Below, in pieces: positions 16,861 through 25,183 of a stretch of 31,181 nt of DNA; within the stretch, counting starts at the first letter, position 1; each line of letters begins with the position of its first letter. The notes under the pieces are model-generated. The model saw nothing but the letters and a program-made list of their open reading frames with translations. It ran no database searches and was not told the origin of the DNA. A program made the position numbers and the translations under genes. Location: NCBI GenBank assembly GCA_964456095.1, contig CAYVZF010000011.1, positions 1-31,181 on the forward strand, read 5' to 3'. Source of the stretch: CANRPC01 sp964456095. GTDB taxonomy: Bacteria; Bacillota_I; Bacilli_A; RFN20; CAG-449.

Positions 16861-16925
16861 AATAACCTAATAATATAAGTCTTAATATGTTCAACGACGG
16901 TATTCCCATAACTATTTTTTGTCAT
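16854..16925 (-). CDS. small leader ORF overlapping the hydrophobic peptide ORF
   Basis: 23-aa ORF beginning MTKNSYGNTVVEHIKTY, with a perfect AGGAGG (within 16936-16942) 10 nt before the ATG and a TATAAT box at 16955-16960 (weak -35 TTAGGA at 16978-16983). The ribosome binding site is partly paired in a small hairpin AGGT/ACCT (16927-16939). Its stop overlaps the ATG of the next ORF (7-nt overlap). Either a leader that opens translation of the downstream peptide or itself the functional product. The strong start signals make translation likely; function unknown. Confidence 0.5.
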   Translation of the reverse strand: MTKNSYGNTVVEHIKTYIIRLLC

Positions 16926-16954
16926 TAGGTTTTTTACCTCCTGACATTAATACA

Positions 16955-16983
16955 ATTATATTTTTTAAACAATATTTTCCTAA
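16955..16983 (-). promoter_or_regulatory. candidate promoter of the small-ORF transcript
   Basis: TATAAT (16955-16960, minus strand) with a poor -35 TTAGGA (16978-16983) at 17-nt spacing. The transcript would start close to the AGGAGG. Confidence 0.45.
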
Positions 16984-17126
16984 CATCATGAAAAAGTGTT
17001 TATTTTTGAAATTAATAATATTTAATTAAGCTTGTATTTTTTGCCAATATTTGTCGATGAAACAAAAGTATCAATTACTATCAATTATTTTATAATTAAT
17101 TAGCAGTATTATTTAAGGAAATAACA
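16984..17126. other. upstream region of the histidine kinase gene
   Basis: AT-rich; carries a TATAAT at 17091-17096 and two TATCAATTA copies one helical turn apart (17069-17077, 17079-17087) where the -35 element would be. Nothing coding is supported. Confidence 0.4.
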
Positions 17127-18545
17127 ATGAACAAAAAAACAGAACTAATTAGCAGCGTCAAACATGATATTAAAACACCAATAAATAGTATCGTTGGATA
17201 TTCTTCATTAATTGAAAGACAGACTAATGATAATAAAATAATAAATTATTGTAAAAGTATTAATTATTCATGTACATTAATTACTTCTTTACTAGAGGAT
17301 ATCTTAGATTATTCATTATTTTTAGATGAGAATATCAAAGTTGAAAATAATATTTTTTCTATTTCTAAAGTAATAGAGGAATTAATCTCAGTTTTTTCTT
17401 TAAGAATAAAACAAAAGAATCAAAAATTTTTAGTAGAAGTATTTAATAAAGATGAAGAATACTTCTTAGGTGATAAAAAATTAATATTAAAAGCATTACT
17501 TAATTTAATTAATAATTCAATTAAATATACAGAAGAAAACGGAACTATAAGTTTTTCAACTTATATTATCAACATAAATAACAATCAAAGTAAGTTAACA
17601 TTTATTATTCAAGATAACGGCATAGGAATAGATGAAAAATCATTAAATCAAATATTTGATCCATATAAAAGAGGAGACAAAATAAATGTCATAACAAATG
17701 ATGGAATTGGTTTAGGTTTATATATAACTAAATCAATAATTAACTTATTAAATGGAATTATTAAAGTAGAATCTACATTAGATAAAGGAACAAAATTTAT
17801 TATCGAATTAATATTAAACAAGGCTCATAAAACAAGTACAATCGATTTTTCTAACATTTTATTATTATCAGATTTTGAAACAAGAATAACTATTGAAAAC
17901 TATTATCAAAACATTAAAATAAAACATTTTCTTGACTCTTTTTCATTTATTGAAGAATTAAAAAACTATAATGACTATATTGCTATTATTGATGAAACAT
18001 ATATTAACGATACTTTAATTAATGTATTAAAAAACATAAAAAAGAATAATTCATATATTTTTATTTTAAGTAATGATTATGAAGATATATTAGATGGCAA
18101 TATTAATAAACCATTTTTTGCTTCATCTATTGAAAATAAGATAAAAAATAGTAAAAAAGAATTTGATTTTTCAAACATTTCTTTCCTTTTAGCGGAGGAT
18201 AACCCTATTAATCAAGAAATAGCAAGAGATACAATAACAATTAATAAAGGCAAAATTAAAATAGTATCAAATGGATTAGAATGCATTAGGTTATTAAAAG
18301 ATGATAATGATTTTGATTTTATTTTAATAGATATTAATATGCCAATATTAAATGGAATAGAAACAATTAAAATAATAAAAGAACAAAAGCTATTATTAAA
18401 AAAAACTAAAATAATAATACTATCATCTAATGAAGAAGATGAATATAACGATGTTAATTACGATTATTATTTAATAAAACCAATTAATGTTAATAAATTA
18501 CTTTGGATAATTAAAAATGCTAAGCAAAAACCTAGCATTAAATAA
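17127..18545 (+). CDS. sensor-less hybrid histidine kinase with receiver domain
   Basis: 472-aa cytoplasmic hybrid kinase. The HisKA dimerization helix starts almost at once, with the phospho-acceptor in VKHDIKTP (His13). The HATPase domain (about 100-232) has its N box (LLNLINNSIKYT), DNGIGID (163-169) and GIGLGLY (193-199). Residues about 240-340 look like a degenerate receiver without the acidic pocket. A complete receiver follows (about 350-468) with E357/D358, phospho-Asp D402 in IDINMP and Lys451 in LIKPIN. No sensor or membrane segment: an in-frame stop lies just upstream and AAGGAAA marks this start. No DNA-binding output and no partner gene nearby, so signals probably come through a partner protein. 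The 3' end overlaps addA by 8 nt. Confidence 0.92.
   Translation: MNKKTELISSVKHDIKTPINSIVGYSSLIERQTNDNKIINYCKSINYSCTLITSLLEDILDYSLFLDENIKVENNIFSISKVIEELISVFSLRIKQKNQKFLVEVFNKDEEYFLGDKKLILKALLNLINNSIKYTEENGTISFSTYIININNNQSKLTFIIQDNGIGIDEKSLNQIFDPYKRGDKINVITNDGIGLGLYITKSIINLLNGIIKVESTLDKGTKFIIELILNKAHKTSTIDFSNILLLSDFETRITIENYYQNIKIKHFLDSFSFIEELKNYNDYIAIIDETYINDTLINVLKNIKKNNSYIFILSNDYEDILDGNINKPFFASSIENKIKNSKKEFDFSNISFLLAEDNPINQEIARDTITINKGKIKIVSNGLECIRLLKDDNDFDFILIDINMPILNGIETIKIIKEQKLLLKKTKIIILSSNEEDEYNDVNYDYYLIKPINVNKLLWIIKNAKQKPSIK
18513..18539 (-). terminator. addA terminator inside the kinase coding end
   Basis: 7-bp perfect stem AATGCTA (18516-18522) / TAGCATT (18533-18539) with a run of five T on the minus strand (18513-18517). 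It contains the addA stop codon and lies within the last codons of the convergent kinase gene. Confidence 0.5.
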
Positions 18546-21500
18546 TTCTATTAAATTCACCTAATAATATCGAATATAGATACACCTCTACTGGCATATT
18601 AAATTTTTCTTTCAAATACGATTCATATATATGTAATTGTTCAGCATATGCTTCATCATCAATATTTTTAAGTTTATAATCTACTAAAATGATTTTATCA
18701 TCTAAAATAGAAAACATATCGATTATTCCTACATTATTTAAAGTTATAAATTCGTATTCTTTATATATTTTACCTTTTTTTATTTCTTTAAATAAATCAG
18801 TTTTATAAAATTTCATCAAAAGTCTTTGTTCATTATTATTAAACATTGAAACATCTTCATTTTCAAAATCCGCGACTTGAAAAATAAAATGGATATTTGT
18901 TCCAAATTCTAAATAATCTCTATTACTATCAAAAGAAAGGATCTTTGAACTTCTTTTCTTCTTTTCTTTTTCAACTTCACTAAATGTAATTGGCTCATAA
19001 ATTAATTCTTTTTCTTCTATTTCATTTGCTTTATTATTTTTTAAATTTCTAATTTTTACATCAGTTTCATTAATATTAATAGATGAATATTTTATAAAAT
19101 CTAAGAAACTTTTTGATTTATCTAATTCTTTTCCTTCTTTTTCTTCTTTTTTTGGATAAACAAATATCATTTGTTCTTTTGCTCTTGTTAATGCAACATA
19201 AAATTTACGTACTTCTTCTGACATATTTTCTTTTCTTAATAAAATTTTATCCACCAAAGAATCAATTGTTTTATCACCATTTTCAGATGCAAAAATTAAT
19301 CCATATCTATTAGAAACAAAATGTCTTTTTCTTAAATCTGAATTATTAAATTCATTGGAAAGTCCACAAAAATATACAATTGGAAATTCGAGCCCTTTTG
19401 ATTTATGAATATTCATTAATTTAACAGAATTTTCATCAGTAGATTGAGATTCCATCTCTAATCCAATATCATAATTTTGAATATTTTTTATAAAATTTGA
19501 AGCGTCAATAAAAGAATAATTTAATTCATCCATTTTGATAAAATAATTCATAAAAAAATCGATATATTTTTTATTATTTTCAAAAAATCCTAGTTTAAAT
19601 AATTTTGTATAAATATCTACTTTTTCAAAAAATAATCCTACTAAATATGAAATTGATAATGAATCAGATGATTCTAAAATTTCTTTAATTAAAATAACAA
19701 TTTCATCATTATAGTATGTTTTATTTTTAATAATATCATATATTTTTTCATCACTATATTCAAAAATAAAACTCCTAGCTATTGAAACAAATAGATGAAC
19801 AAATTCGTCATCATAAGTATTATTATTTATTTTATTCATTATTAATAAGACATTTTCCATTATTCTTATTAAATGATTATTTGCAATCTTTTCATTATCT
19901 CTTATAAATAGAGGAATTCCCTTTTCTTCAAACACTCTTTTAAAAACAGGAAAATGAGTTCCTTTTCCAATCAAAATACAAAAAGATGAAAAATCAACTT
20001 TCTTTTTACAAGGTCCTTCTTTAGCATAATCCATCACATACATATGAGACATTTTATCTAAAATATCATCTGCGACAATATTAGCCTCTATTTCTTCTTT
20101 TGATAATGTATCACTTTCTTCATATACAAGAGCTTGAGTGTAAGGTTTATCTATATCTAAACTATCATAATCTTTATTTCCAGAAATTATAATATGATCT
20201 TTTTTATAGTTAGCATCACCTATTTCATCACTCATAATATCTTTAAAAATAATATTAATATCTTTTAATACTTCTTTTCTAGAACGAAAATTACTATTTA
20301 AATCTATTTTAATTCCATCTTCTTTTTTAGCGTATTTTTCATACTTTCCTTTAAAAATATCTGGTCTAGCATTTCTAAAACCATATATTGATTGCTTTAT
20401 ATCTCCAACCATAAATAAATTTTTATTTTCAATTAAATTAATAAATCTTTCTTGAGAAAATGATGTGTCTTGATATTCATCAATCATAATTATTTTATAT
20501 TTATTCTTTAATTCATTTTTAATATCATCATTTTCTTTTACTAACTTATATGCTAAATATGATATATCAGAAAACTCAAAAGTTTGATGTTCATATTTAA
20601 ACTTTTGTTCTTTTTTATAAATAGTACTAGCTAAATTATATAAATATTCTTTATATTTAAATGCTTCATAATAATCTTTTTTAAAATCATTTAAATTTTT
20701 TAATGATGATTTGATATCTACGATTTTATTTTTAATTTTTTCAAATTTATTTTTAATTTCTAAATCTTCTTCAAGATAACTTTTCTTCCATCTATAACTA
20801 TTTCCATTTAAATATGCCGCATTTACATACATATCAATATCTCTTGCCTCTAGTAATTCACTAAAAGAGGCATATATTTTATTTCTATATTCCTCTGTTT
20901 GTATCGATAATATTACATCATACATCTCTTCATTTAATGAATTTAAATAATTAGTGATATAAGTAACAAATTTATTAAATCGACTTTCTTTTTCATCATT
21001 ACTTAATGGCTTAAAATAATCATCAATTGAAAGACTTAATGACGATTTTAAAATAATATTATTTAGTAATTCTTTTAACACATCATCATTTTTAGTAGTT
21101 AATCTATTAACAGTTTCTATAAACATTGGATCTTCTTTTTCATATAGTTCATCAAACAATTCATCAATCCATTTATTTCTTTTTTCACATACTAAAGGAC
21201 TATCAACTACTGAAATATTATCATCAAGGCCTAATAATAAATGATATTTTTTTACTAATGATAAAGCAAAAGCATCAAAAGTACAAATATCCGCGGATAA
21301 TACTTTTATACTTTCTTCAAATGAATTCTCTTTTAATTTTTTTTGAATTCTATTTTTCATTTCTTGTGCCGCGGCATTAGTGAAAGTAAGAATGAGCATA
21401 TTATCAACAGATATACCTTTTTTTTCGACTAAAAACTTAACCTTTTCACTTAAAACTGCAGTCTTACCACTTCCCGCGCCGGCGGAAACAATAACATTAT

Positions 21501-21552
21501 TACCAAATGCTTCTAAAGCTTCTTTTTGTGCAGGTGTCGGATTAAAGCCCAT
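18538..21552 (-). CDS. addA: AddA, helicase-nuclease subunit A
   Basis: UvrD-type helicase plus RecB-type nuclease of the AddAB complex, which resects double-strand breaks for RecA loading. Walker A SAGAGSGKT (23-31), Walker B IMIDEYQDTS, motif III MVGDIKQSIYGFRNARP, motif V HKSKGLEFPIVY and motif VI YVALTRAKEQM are all present. The C-terminal PD-(D/E)XK nuclease has NIHFIFQ, IIDMF and LVDYKLK, so both activities appear intact. At 1004 aa it is shorter than the B. subtilis protein (about 1230). The start follows a GGAGGATGA site inside the end of addB, 2 nt after its stop, so the two are translated together. The stop overlaps the kinase gene. Confidence 0.95.
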   Translation of the reverse strand: MGFNPTPAQKEALEAFGNNVIVSAGAGSGKTAVLSEKVKFLVEKKGISVDNMLILTFTNAAAQEMKNRIQKKLKENSFEESIKVLSADICTFDAFALSLVKKYHLLLGLDDNISVVDSPLVCEKRNKWIDELFDELYEKEDPMFIETVNRLTTKNDDVLKELLNNIILKSSLSLSIDDYFKPLSNDEKESRFNKFVTYITNYLNSLNEEMYDVILSIQTEEYRNKIYASFSELLEARDIDMYVNAAYLNGNSYRWKKSYLEEDLEIKNKFEKIKNKIVDIKSSLKNLNDFKKDYYEAFKYKEYLYNLASTIYKKEQKFKYEHQTFEFSDISYLAYKLVKENDDIKNELKNKYKIIMIDEYQDTSFSQERFINLIENKNLFMVGDIKQSIYGFRNARPDIFKGKYEKYAKKEDGIKIDLNSNFRSRKEVLKDINIIFKDIMSDEIGDANYKKDHIIISGNKDYDSLDIDKPYTQALVYEESDTLSKEEIEANIVADDILDKMSHMYVMDYAKEGPCKKKVDFSSFCILIGKGTHFPVFKRVFEEKGIPLFIRDNEKIANNHLIRIMENVLLIMNKINNNTYDDEFVHLFVSIARSFIFEYSDEKIYDIIKNKTYYNDEIVILIKEILESSDSLSISYLVGLFFEKVDIYTKLFKLGFFENNKKYIDFFMNYFIKMDELNYSFIDASNFIKNIQNYDIGLEMESQSTDENSVKLMNIHKSKGLEFPIVYFCGLSNEFNNSDLRKRHFVSNRYGLIFASENGDKTIDSLVDKILLRKENMSEEVRKFYVALTRAKEQMIFVYPKKEEKEGKELDKSKSFLDFIKYSSININETDVKIRNLKNNKANEIEEKELIYEPITFSEVEKEKKKRSSKILSFDSNRDYLEFGTNIHFIFQVADFENEDVSMFNNNEQRLLMKFYKTDLFKEIKKGKIYKEYEFITLNNVGIIDMFSILDDKIILVDYKLKNIDDEAYAEQLHIYESYLKEKFNMPVEVYLYSILLGEFNRII

Positions 21553-21554
21553 AA

Positions 21555-23726
21555 TTACTCATCCTCCTTTTTCTTTTCTTTTGAAATCATAACGAAATTA
21601 TTTTCTTTATTAAAACAAATATCGTTATATGAACAATATTTACAACTAATACTTTTATCAAACATTCTCGGTCTAATAGAAAAATCTCCCTCTTTTAAAC
21701 TTTTACATTTGCTAATGATTTGATTTTTAGTATCATCAATAATTGAATTTAATTCATTAATATCAATAGTTCTTTTTTTGTACGAATAAATATACTTTTT
21801 ATTAAAATCTTCTTCGTAAATATCATTATTAATAGTTATACCTTTAAATTTAAAAACAATAGTATCTTTTAAAATAAAATCTTCATTGCAAATATTAAAA
21901 ATATATGAACCAAATTGATTATAAGAAGTATATGTATCTTTTGCTAATAATAAATAAATTGGCAATTGAAGATTTTCTCCATATTTTACATTATCTTTAT
22001 TAAAATCATCTTTACCTGTTTTAAAATCAACAATCGAATATAGATTATTTTCTTTATCAAATAGAATACAATCTAATTTACCATATAAACTAATATCATC
22101 AGTTATATTAATTTTTATTTCTTTTTCAATTTGCTTTTCACTAAAATTTGAATTATTAACAAATTCATCAAAAATTTCATATGCTTTTACTATACTCGGA
22201 AACATTCTTTTTGCATATAATTTTTCTTTTTTATTATCTAATATATTCAAATAATATTCAGTATCATTTTCAATATTGTTTATTCTATCTTCTATATAAT
22301 TATGCGATAAAGTACCAAATCTAGTACTATAATTACCTTCAAATCTATCTATTTTTAATATATAATTTAAATAATACTCAAACGGACATTCAATATATTT
22401 TTTTAACGATGAATAAGATATAGTAATTTCTTGATTATTTTTAACTTTATCAAATGTTTTAAAACTATTATCATATGATCTATAAAGTGGATATTCTTTT
22501 AATAATTGATTTCTATAAGGATTTTCTTTTCCATATAATAATCTTTTATCTTCTTTTAATACTAGATTATAAATAAGTGATTCTTTATTAAAGATAACAT
22601 TATTATCATTATTTAAAACATTAAAATCATAAAAATCTTCATATAATGAGGCATAACATTCTTTACCTAAATGTTCTTTGTATTTTAAAAATATAACTTC
22701 ACCTTCACTATAATATATTTGTTTAAATTCAATTTTTTCTATTTCGTTTCTTTCTTTAGAAGATAATAAATTAGCTTTTATAAATTCTTTATCACTTGGA
22801 TAAGAGTTATCACCTTTAGGATTAGGATAAATTGAAGAAACAAAACAAGGAATAATTAATACTTCATCTTTTAATGGAATATAAGATTTATCTACAAACT
22901 CAATTAAGCCTTTAGTTTTATAATTAATATACTCATTAGATGCATAATCAATATATTCAATAATTTCATCATCACTACATTTATCTTTTAATTCAATATA
23001 TAATCTTATAAATTCTTTAATTAAATCATTATCTTGATATTTTAATAATATATTAGATAAAGATTCATTTTTTAATTCATCCTTAAAAATTTGATATATT
23101 TTTAAAGATGATTTTTTTATTTTCTTTTCAAAAATAAAAGGAAATTTATAAAAATTATTTAAAGATTTTAACTTATTAATAAAATCATCATTATTTGATA
23201 CAATTTTAATTTTATCAACTGAAATACCAGATTTGATTTTATTAACAATAATAGAATATAATCCTAAGCACGAATCATTAAGTGTATTAAATACATATAA
23301 ATCTCTTTTAATGTCTCTCGTTTCAATATCTTTTACTTTATACTTATAATTAGATAATAGATTTCTTATTTCTTTATTATTACATGAAGGATATAATATT
23401 ATTTCTTTGTTTTTTAAATATTCATCAAAATACTTAGTTTTTTCTATATAATTCATTTTATCAAACAATTCATAATACTTTTTAAAATTTATAAATGAGT
23501 CATCTATATTCTTTAATGGAATAATATATTTTTTTATTTTTTTCGCATTAGAAAACGAAAAGCCATCTTTTTTTAAATAAATAATCGCAGCATTATTTAA
23601 TGTACCTAGCAATTTATTTTTTAAATCATCGCTTAATATAATATCAAAATCAAGATTTGGATTATTAGATTTCATTTCTAATAATATTCTTTTTTCATTT
23701 GAATTAACTACATATAATTTTTTCAT
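21555..23726 (-). CDS. addB: AddB/RexB-type nuclease subunit
   Basis: Partner of AddA, 723 aa, much shorter than the roughly 1150-aa B. subtilis AddB. The C-terminal half keeps what matters for the nuclease: SYSSLKKYIECPFEYYL with the first Fe-S Cys, the catalytic strand LYSIVDFKTGK, and CKYCSYNDIC with the other three cluster Cys (695, 698, 704). The N-terminal half (helicase-like fold in AddB) has no recognisable ATP-binding motif and is reduced, so it probably has only a structural or Chi-recognition role, if any. First gene of the addB-addA pair. The start has only a weak ribosome binding site. The identification rests on the nuclease/Fe-S motifs and the addA linkage. Confidence 0.88.
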   Translation of the reverse strand: MKKLYVVNSNEKRILLEMKSNNPNLDFDIILSDDLKNKLLGTLNNAAIIYLKKDGFSFSNAKKIKKYIIPLKNIDDSFINFKKYYELFDKMNYIEKTKYFDEYLKNKEIILYPSCNNKEIRNLLSNYKYKVKDIETRDIKRDLYVFNTLNDSCLGLYSIIVNKIKSGISVDKIKIVSNNDDFINKLKSLNNFYKFPFIFEKKIKKSSLKIYQIFKDELKNESLSNILLKYQDNDLIKEFIRLYIELKDKCSDDEIIEYIDYASNEYINYKTKGLIEFVDKSYIPLKDEVLIIPCFVSSIYPNPKGDNSYPSDKEFIKANLLSSKERNEIEKIEFKQIYYSEGEVIFLKYKEHLGKECYASLYEDFYDFNVLNNDNNVIFNKESLIYNLVLKEDKRLLYGKENPYRNQLLKEYPLYRSYDNSFKTFDKVKNNQEITISYSSLKKYIECPFEYYLNYILKIDRFEGNYSTRFGTLSHNYIEDRINNIENDTEYYLNILDNKKEKLYAKRMFPSIVKAYEIFDEFVNNSNFSEKQIEKEIKINITDDISLYGKLDCILFDKENNLYSIVDFKTGKDDFNKDNVKYGENLQLPIYLLLAKDTYTSYNQFGSYIFNICNEDFILKDTIVFKFKGITINNDIYEEDFNKKYIYSYKKRTIDINELNSIIDDTKNQIISKCKSLKEGDFSIRPRMFDKSISCKYCSYNDICFNKENNFVMISKEKKKEDE

Positions 23727-23816
23727 AAAAGTATCCCATATATTTCAATAAATCGATTGATTTAATTATAATACAAATAATTATAAAATACTAATAACAA
23801 CAATATATCAATAAAC

Positions 23817-23860
23817 AAAAAAAGGATTTAAATACGTAAATATGTAATTTATCATCCTTT
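23817..23860 (-). terminator. terminator of the lacI-family gene
   Basis: Stem AAAGGAT (23821-23827) / ATCCTTT (23854-23860) with further AT pairing inside, and a seven-T run on the minus strand (23817-23823). Confidence 0.75.
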
Positions 23861-23869
23861 ATTTTTTTA

Positions 23870-24871
23870 TTATTTAGTAGATTGTCTATTTATTAGTGTT
23901 GCATTGAATGTAAATGTTTTTACTTTTAGTGTGCCTTCAAGCATCTTTGTTAACATTCTCATTGCAATTGATCCAACTTCATACATATCAAGATTTAATG
24001 ATGATAAAGTAGGTCTCATTATTCTAGAATATTTTGTACCAATAATTGAAATTGCTTCAACATCTAAAGGTATTTTAATATCATTATCAAGCGCAGCATT
24101 TACAACTGCACAAGAAATAGAATCTCTTGGTGAAATAAAATATCCTCGTTTATTATTTTTAAAAAATACTTTTAAATATTCATAAGTTTTATCATATGCA
24201 TCTGTAATATTAATTATGTTAAATGAAGATTCTTTGTTAATCTTTTTTGATTCATCTAATGCAATATTTTCTAATCTTTCCATTAATAAACCAGAATTTT
24301 CTGTATGTAAGAAATAAATTGGAGCATCATCTTTTACAAAATGATCATTAATTATTTTCCTTAATTCATCTTCATATGAAAGTATAATAGAGGCAAAATC
24401 ATTAGATTTAATATTTCTACCAATTACTACGACTGGAATATTATATTTCTTTAATTCTAATATATCCTCTTCATTAAGTGCATCATCAAATAGTATCGCA
24501 CCATCAACATGAGAAACAATTAATTTTTCAATAGTATCTTTGACTTCATCTCTATCTTGTCTTGTAACAAATAATGATGTTTGATATCCATAAATTTTTG
24601 CAATATCAACAAGGCCAGATAAAACATTATTAATATAAACATAATTTTTTGCAGGTAATACAATACCAATATTTGTCGATTTAGATTTTGCAAGTCCTTG
24701 TGCTAATGCTGAAGGTTTATATCCTAATTTTTCAATAGTACTTAAAACTTTAACCTTTGTTTCTTCTGTAACATTATCTTTTTTATTAATTACTCTTGAT
24801 ACGGTTGCAAGTGAAACACCCGCAACTTTAGCAACTTCATAAATTGTAACACGTGTTTTAAAATTTGACAT
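23870..24871 (-). CDS. LacI/GalR-family transcriptional regulator
   Basis: 333-aa regulator: N-terminal helix-turn-helix (TIYEVAKVAGVSLATVSRVIN, about 9-29) with the hinge helix (YKPSALAQGLAKSKS), then a periplasmic-binding-like effector domain from about 65 (NIGIVLP, VDGAILFDD, PVVVIGRN, ISIIGTKYSRIMRPTLSSL). Length and order are typical of CcpA/GalR relatives. The start has AGGTGAT 5 nt upstream. The gene is preceded by a terminator-like hairpin only 19 nt before its ATG and a roughly 185-nt structured leader, so expression may be controlled by readthrough. The hairpin includes the palindrome AAAAGCGCTTTT, which resembles a LacI-family operator. No sugar operon is adjacent except deoC, so the ligand is unknown. 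Confidence 0.93.
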   Translation of the reverse strand: MSNFKTRVTIYEVAKVAGVSLATVSRVINKKDNVTEETKVKVLSTIEKLGYKPSALAQGLAKSKSTNIGIVLPAKNYVYINNVLSGLVDIAKIYGYQTSLFVTRQDRDEVKDTIEKLIVSHVDGAILFDDALNEEDILELKKYNIPVVVIGRNIKSNDFASIILSYEDELRKIINDHFVKDDAPIYFLHTENSGLLMERLENIALDESKKINKESSFNIINITDAYDKTYEYLKVFFKNNKRGYFISPRDSISCAVVNAALDNDIKIPLDVEAISIIGTKYSRIMRPTLSSLNLDMYEVGSIAMRMLTKMLEGTLKVKTFTFNATLINRQSTK

Positions 24872-24883
24872 ATTATCACCTCA

Positions 24884-25068
24884 TATAGCAAAAAAAGCGC
24901 TTTTGCGCTTTTTTAGTAACAAAGTTGTAGAACTCTTACTACGATTTCTCGATTTAGATATCGCCTATTCCTTACTGAATCTTATTCAAGGGTTCCTTCC
25001 TTTATAAGAGTCATTTTACTATGTATCTTCTCTTAAAATCTCAACAATATACTTTCAACAAAGCGCAA
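24884..25068 (-). ncRNA. structured RNA or leader upstream of lacI (6S-like candidate)
   Basis: A good promoter (25073-25101) and a strong terminator (24891-24914) bound a roughly 185-nt noncoding transcript. Visible pairing: AAGTTG at the 5' end with CAACTT near the 3' end; GATTT with AAATC further in; and a long apical hairpin TGACTCTTAT / ATAAGATTCA continuing as AAGG / CCTT (about 24976-25015). On the 3' side a small GTAG/CTAC hairpin can form. A closing stem, open centre and apical stem-loop at this length resemble 6S RNA. Alternatively, because lacI begins right after the terminator, it is a cis-acting attenuator. I could not match a known riboswitch, T-box or SRP RNA consensus. Confidence 0.55.
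24891..24914 (-). terminator. terminator/attenuator hairpin right before lacI
   Basis: Perfect 10-bp stem A6GCGC (24891-24900) / GCGCT6 (24905-24914), loop of four, T-run on the minus strand. It ends 19 nt before the lacI ATG, leaving no room for a separate promoter. Embedded palindrome AAAAGCGCTTTT at 24893-24904. Confidence 0.85.
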
Positions 25069-25072
25069 CTTA

Positions 25073-25101
25073 ATTTTATAAAATCCTTATAGATAAGTCA
25101 A
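25073..25101 (-). promoter_or_regulatory. promoter of the lacI leader / ncRNA
   Basis: On the minus strand TTGACT (25096-25101), 17-nt spacer, TAAAAT (25073-25078). It lies after the deoC terminator, so the RNA is an independent transcript start. Confidence 0.75.
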
Positions 25102-25130
25102 TATTTTGCCGAATTTGAGATACGATTTAA

Positions 25131-25176
25131 TAAAAAATACACCTAAACCGTTACCAACATTAGTATAGGCGTATTT
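25131..25176 (-). terminator. deoC terminator
   Basis: 11-bp stem AAATACGCCTA / TAGGTGTATTT on the minus strand (25166-25176 with 25135-25145, one G-U pair) followed by T-rich sequence, just beyond the deoC stop. Confidence 0.85.
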
Positions 25177-25183
25177 ATTAATT

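Noticed and set aside
24915..25068. T-box leader, SRP RNA, or a known riboswitch before lacI
   Set aside because: The GGAAGGAACC stretch recalls both T-box and SRP cores, but TGGNACCGCG and the SRP GGTCAGG/AGCAGCC context are absent, and no riboswitch core that I know is present.
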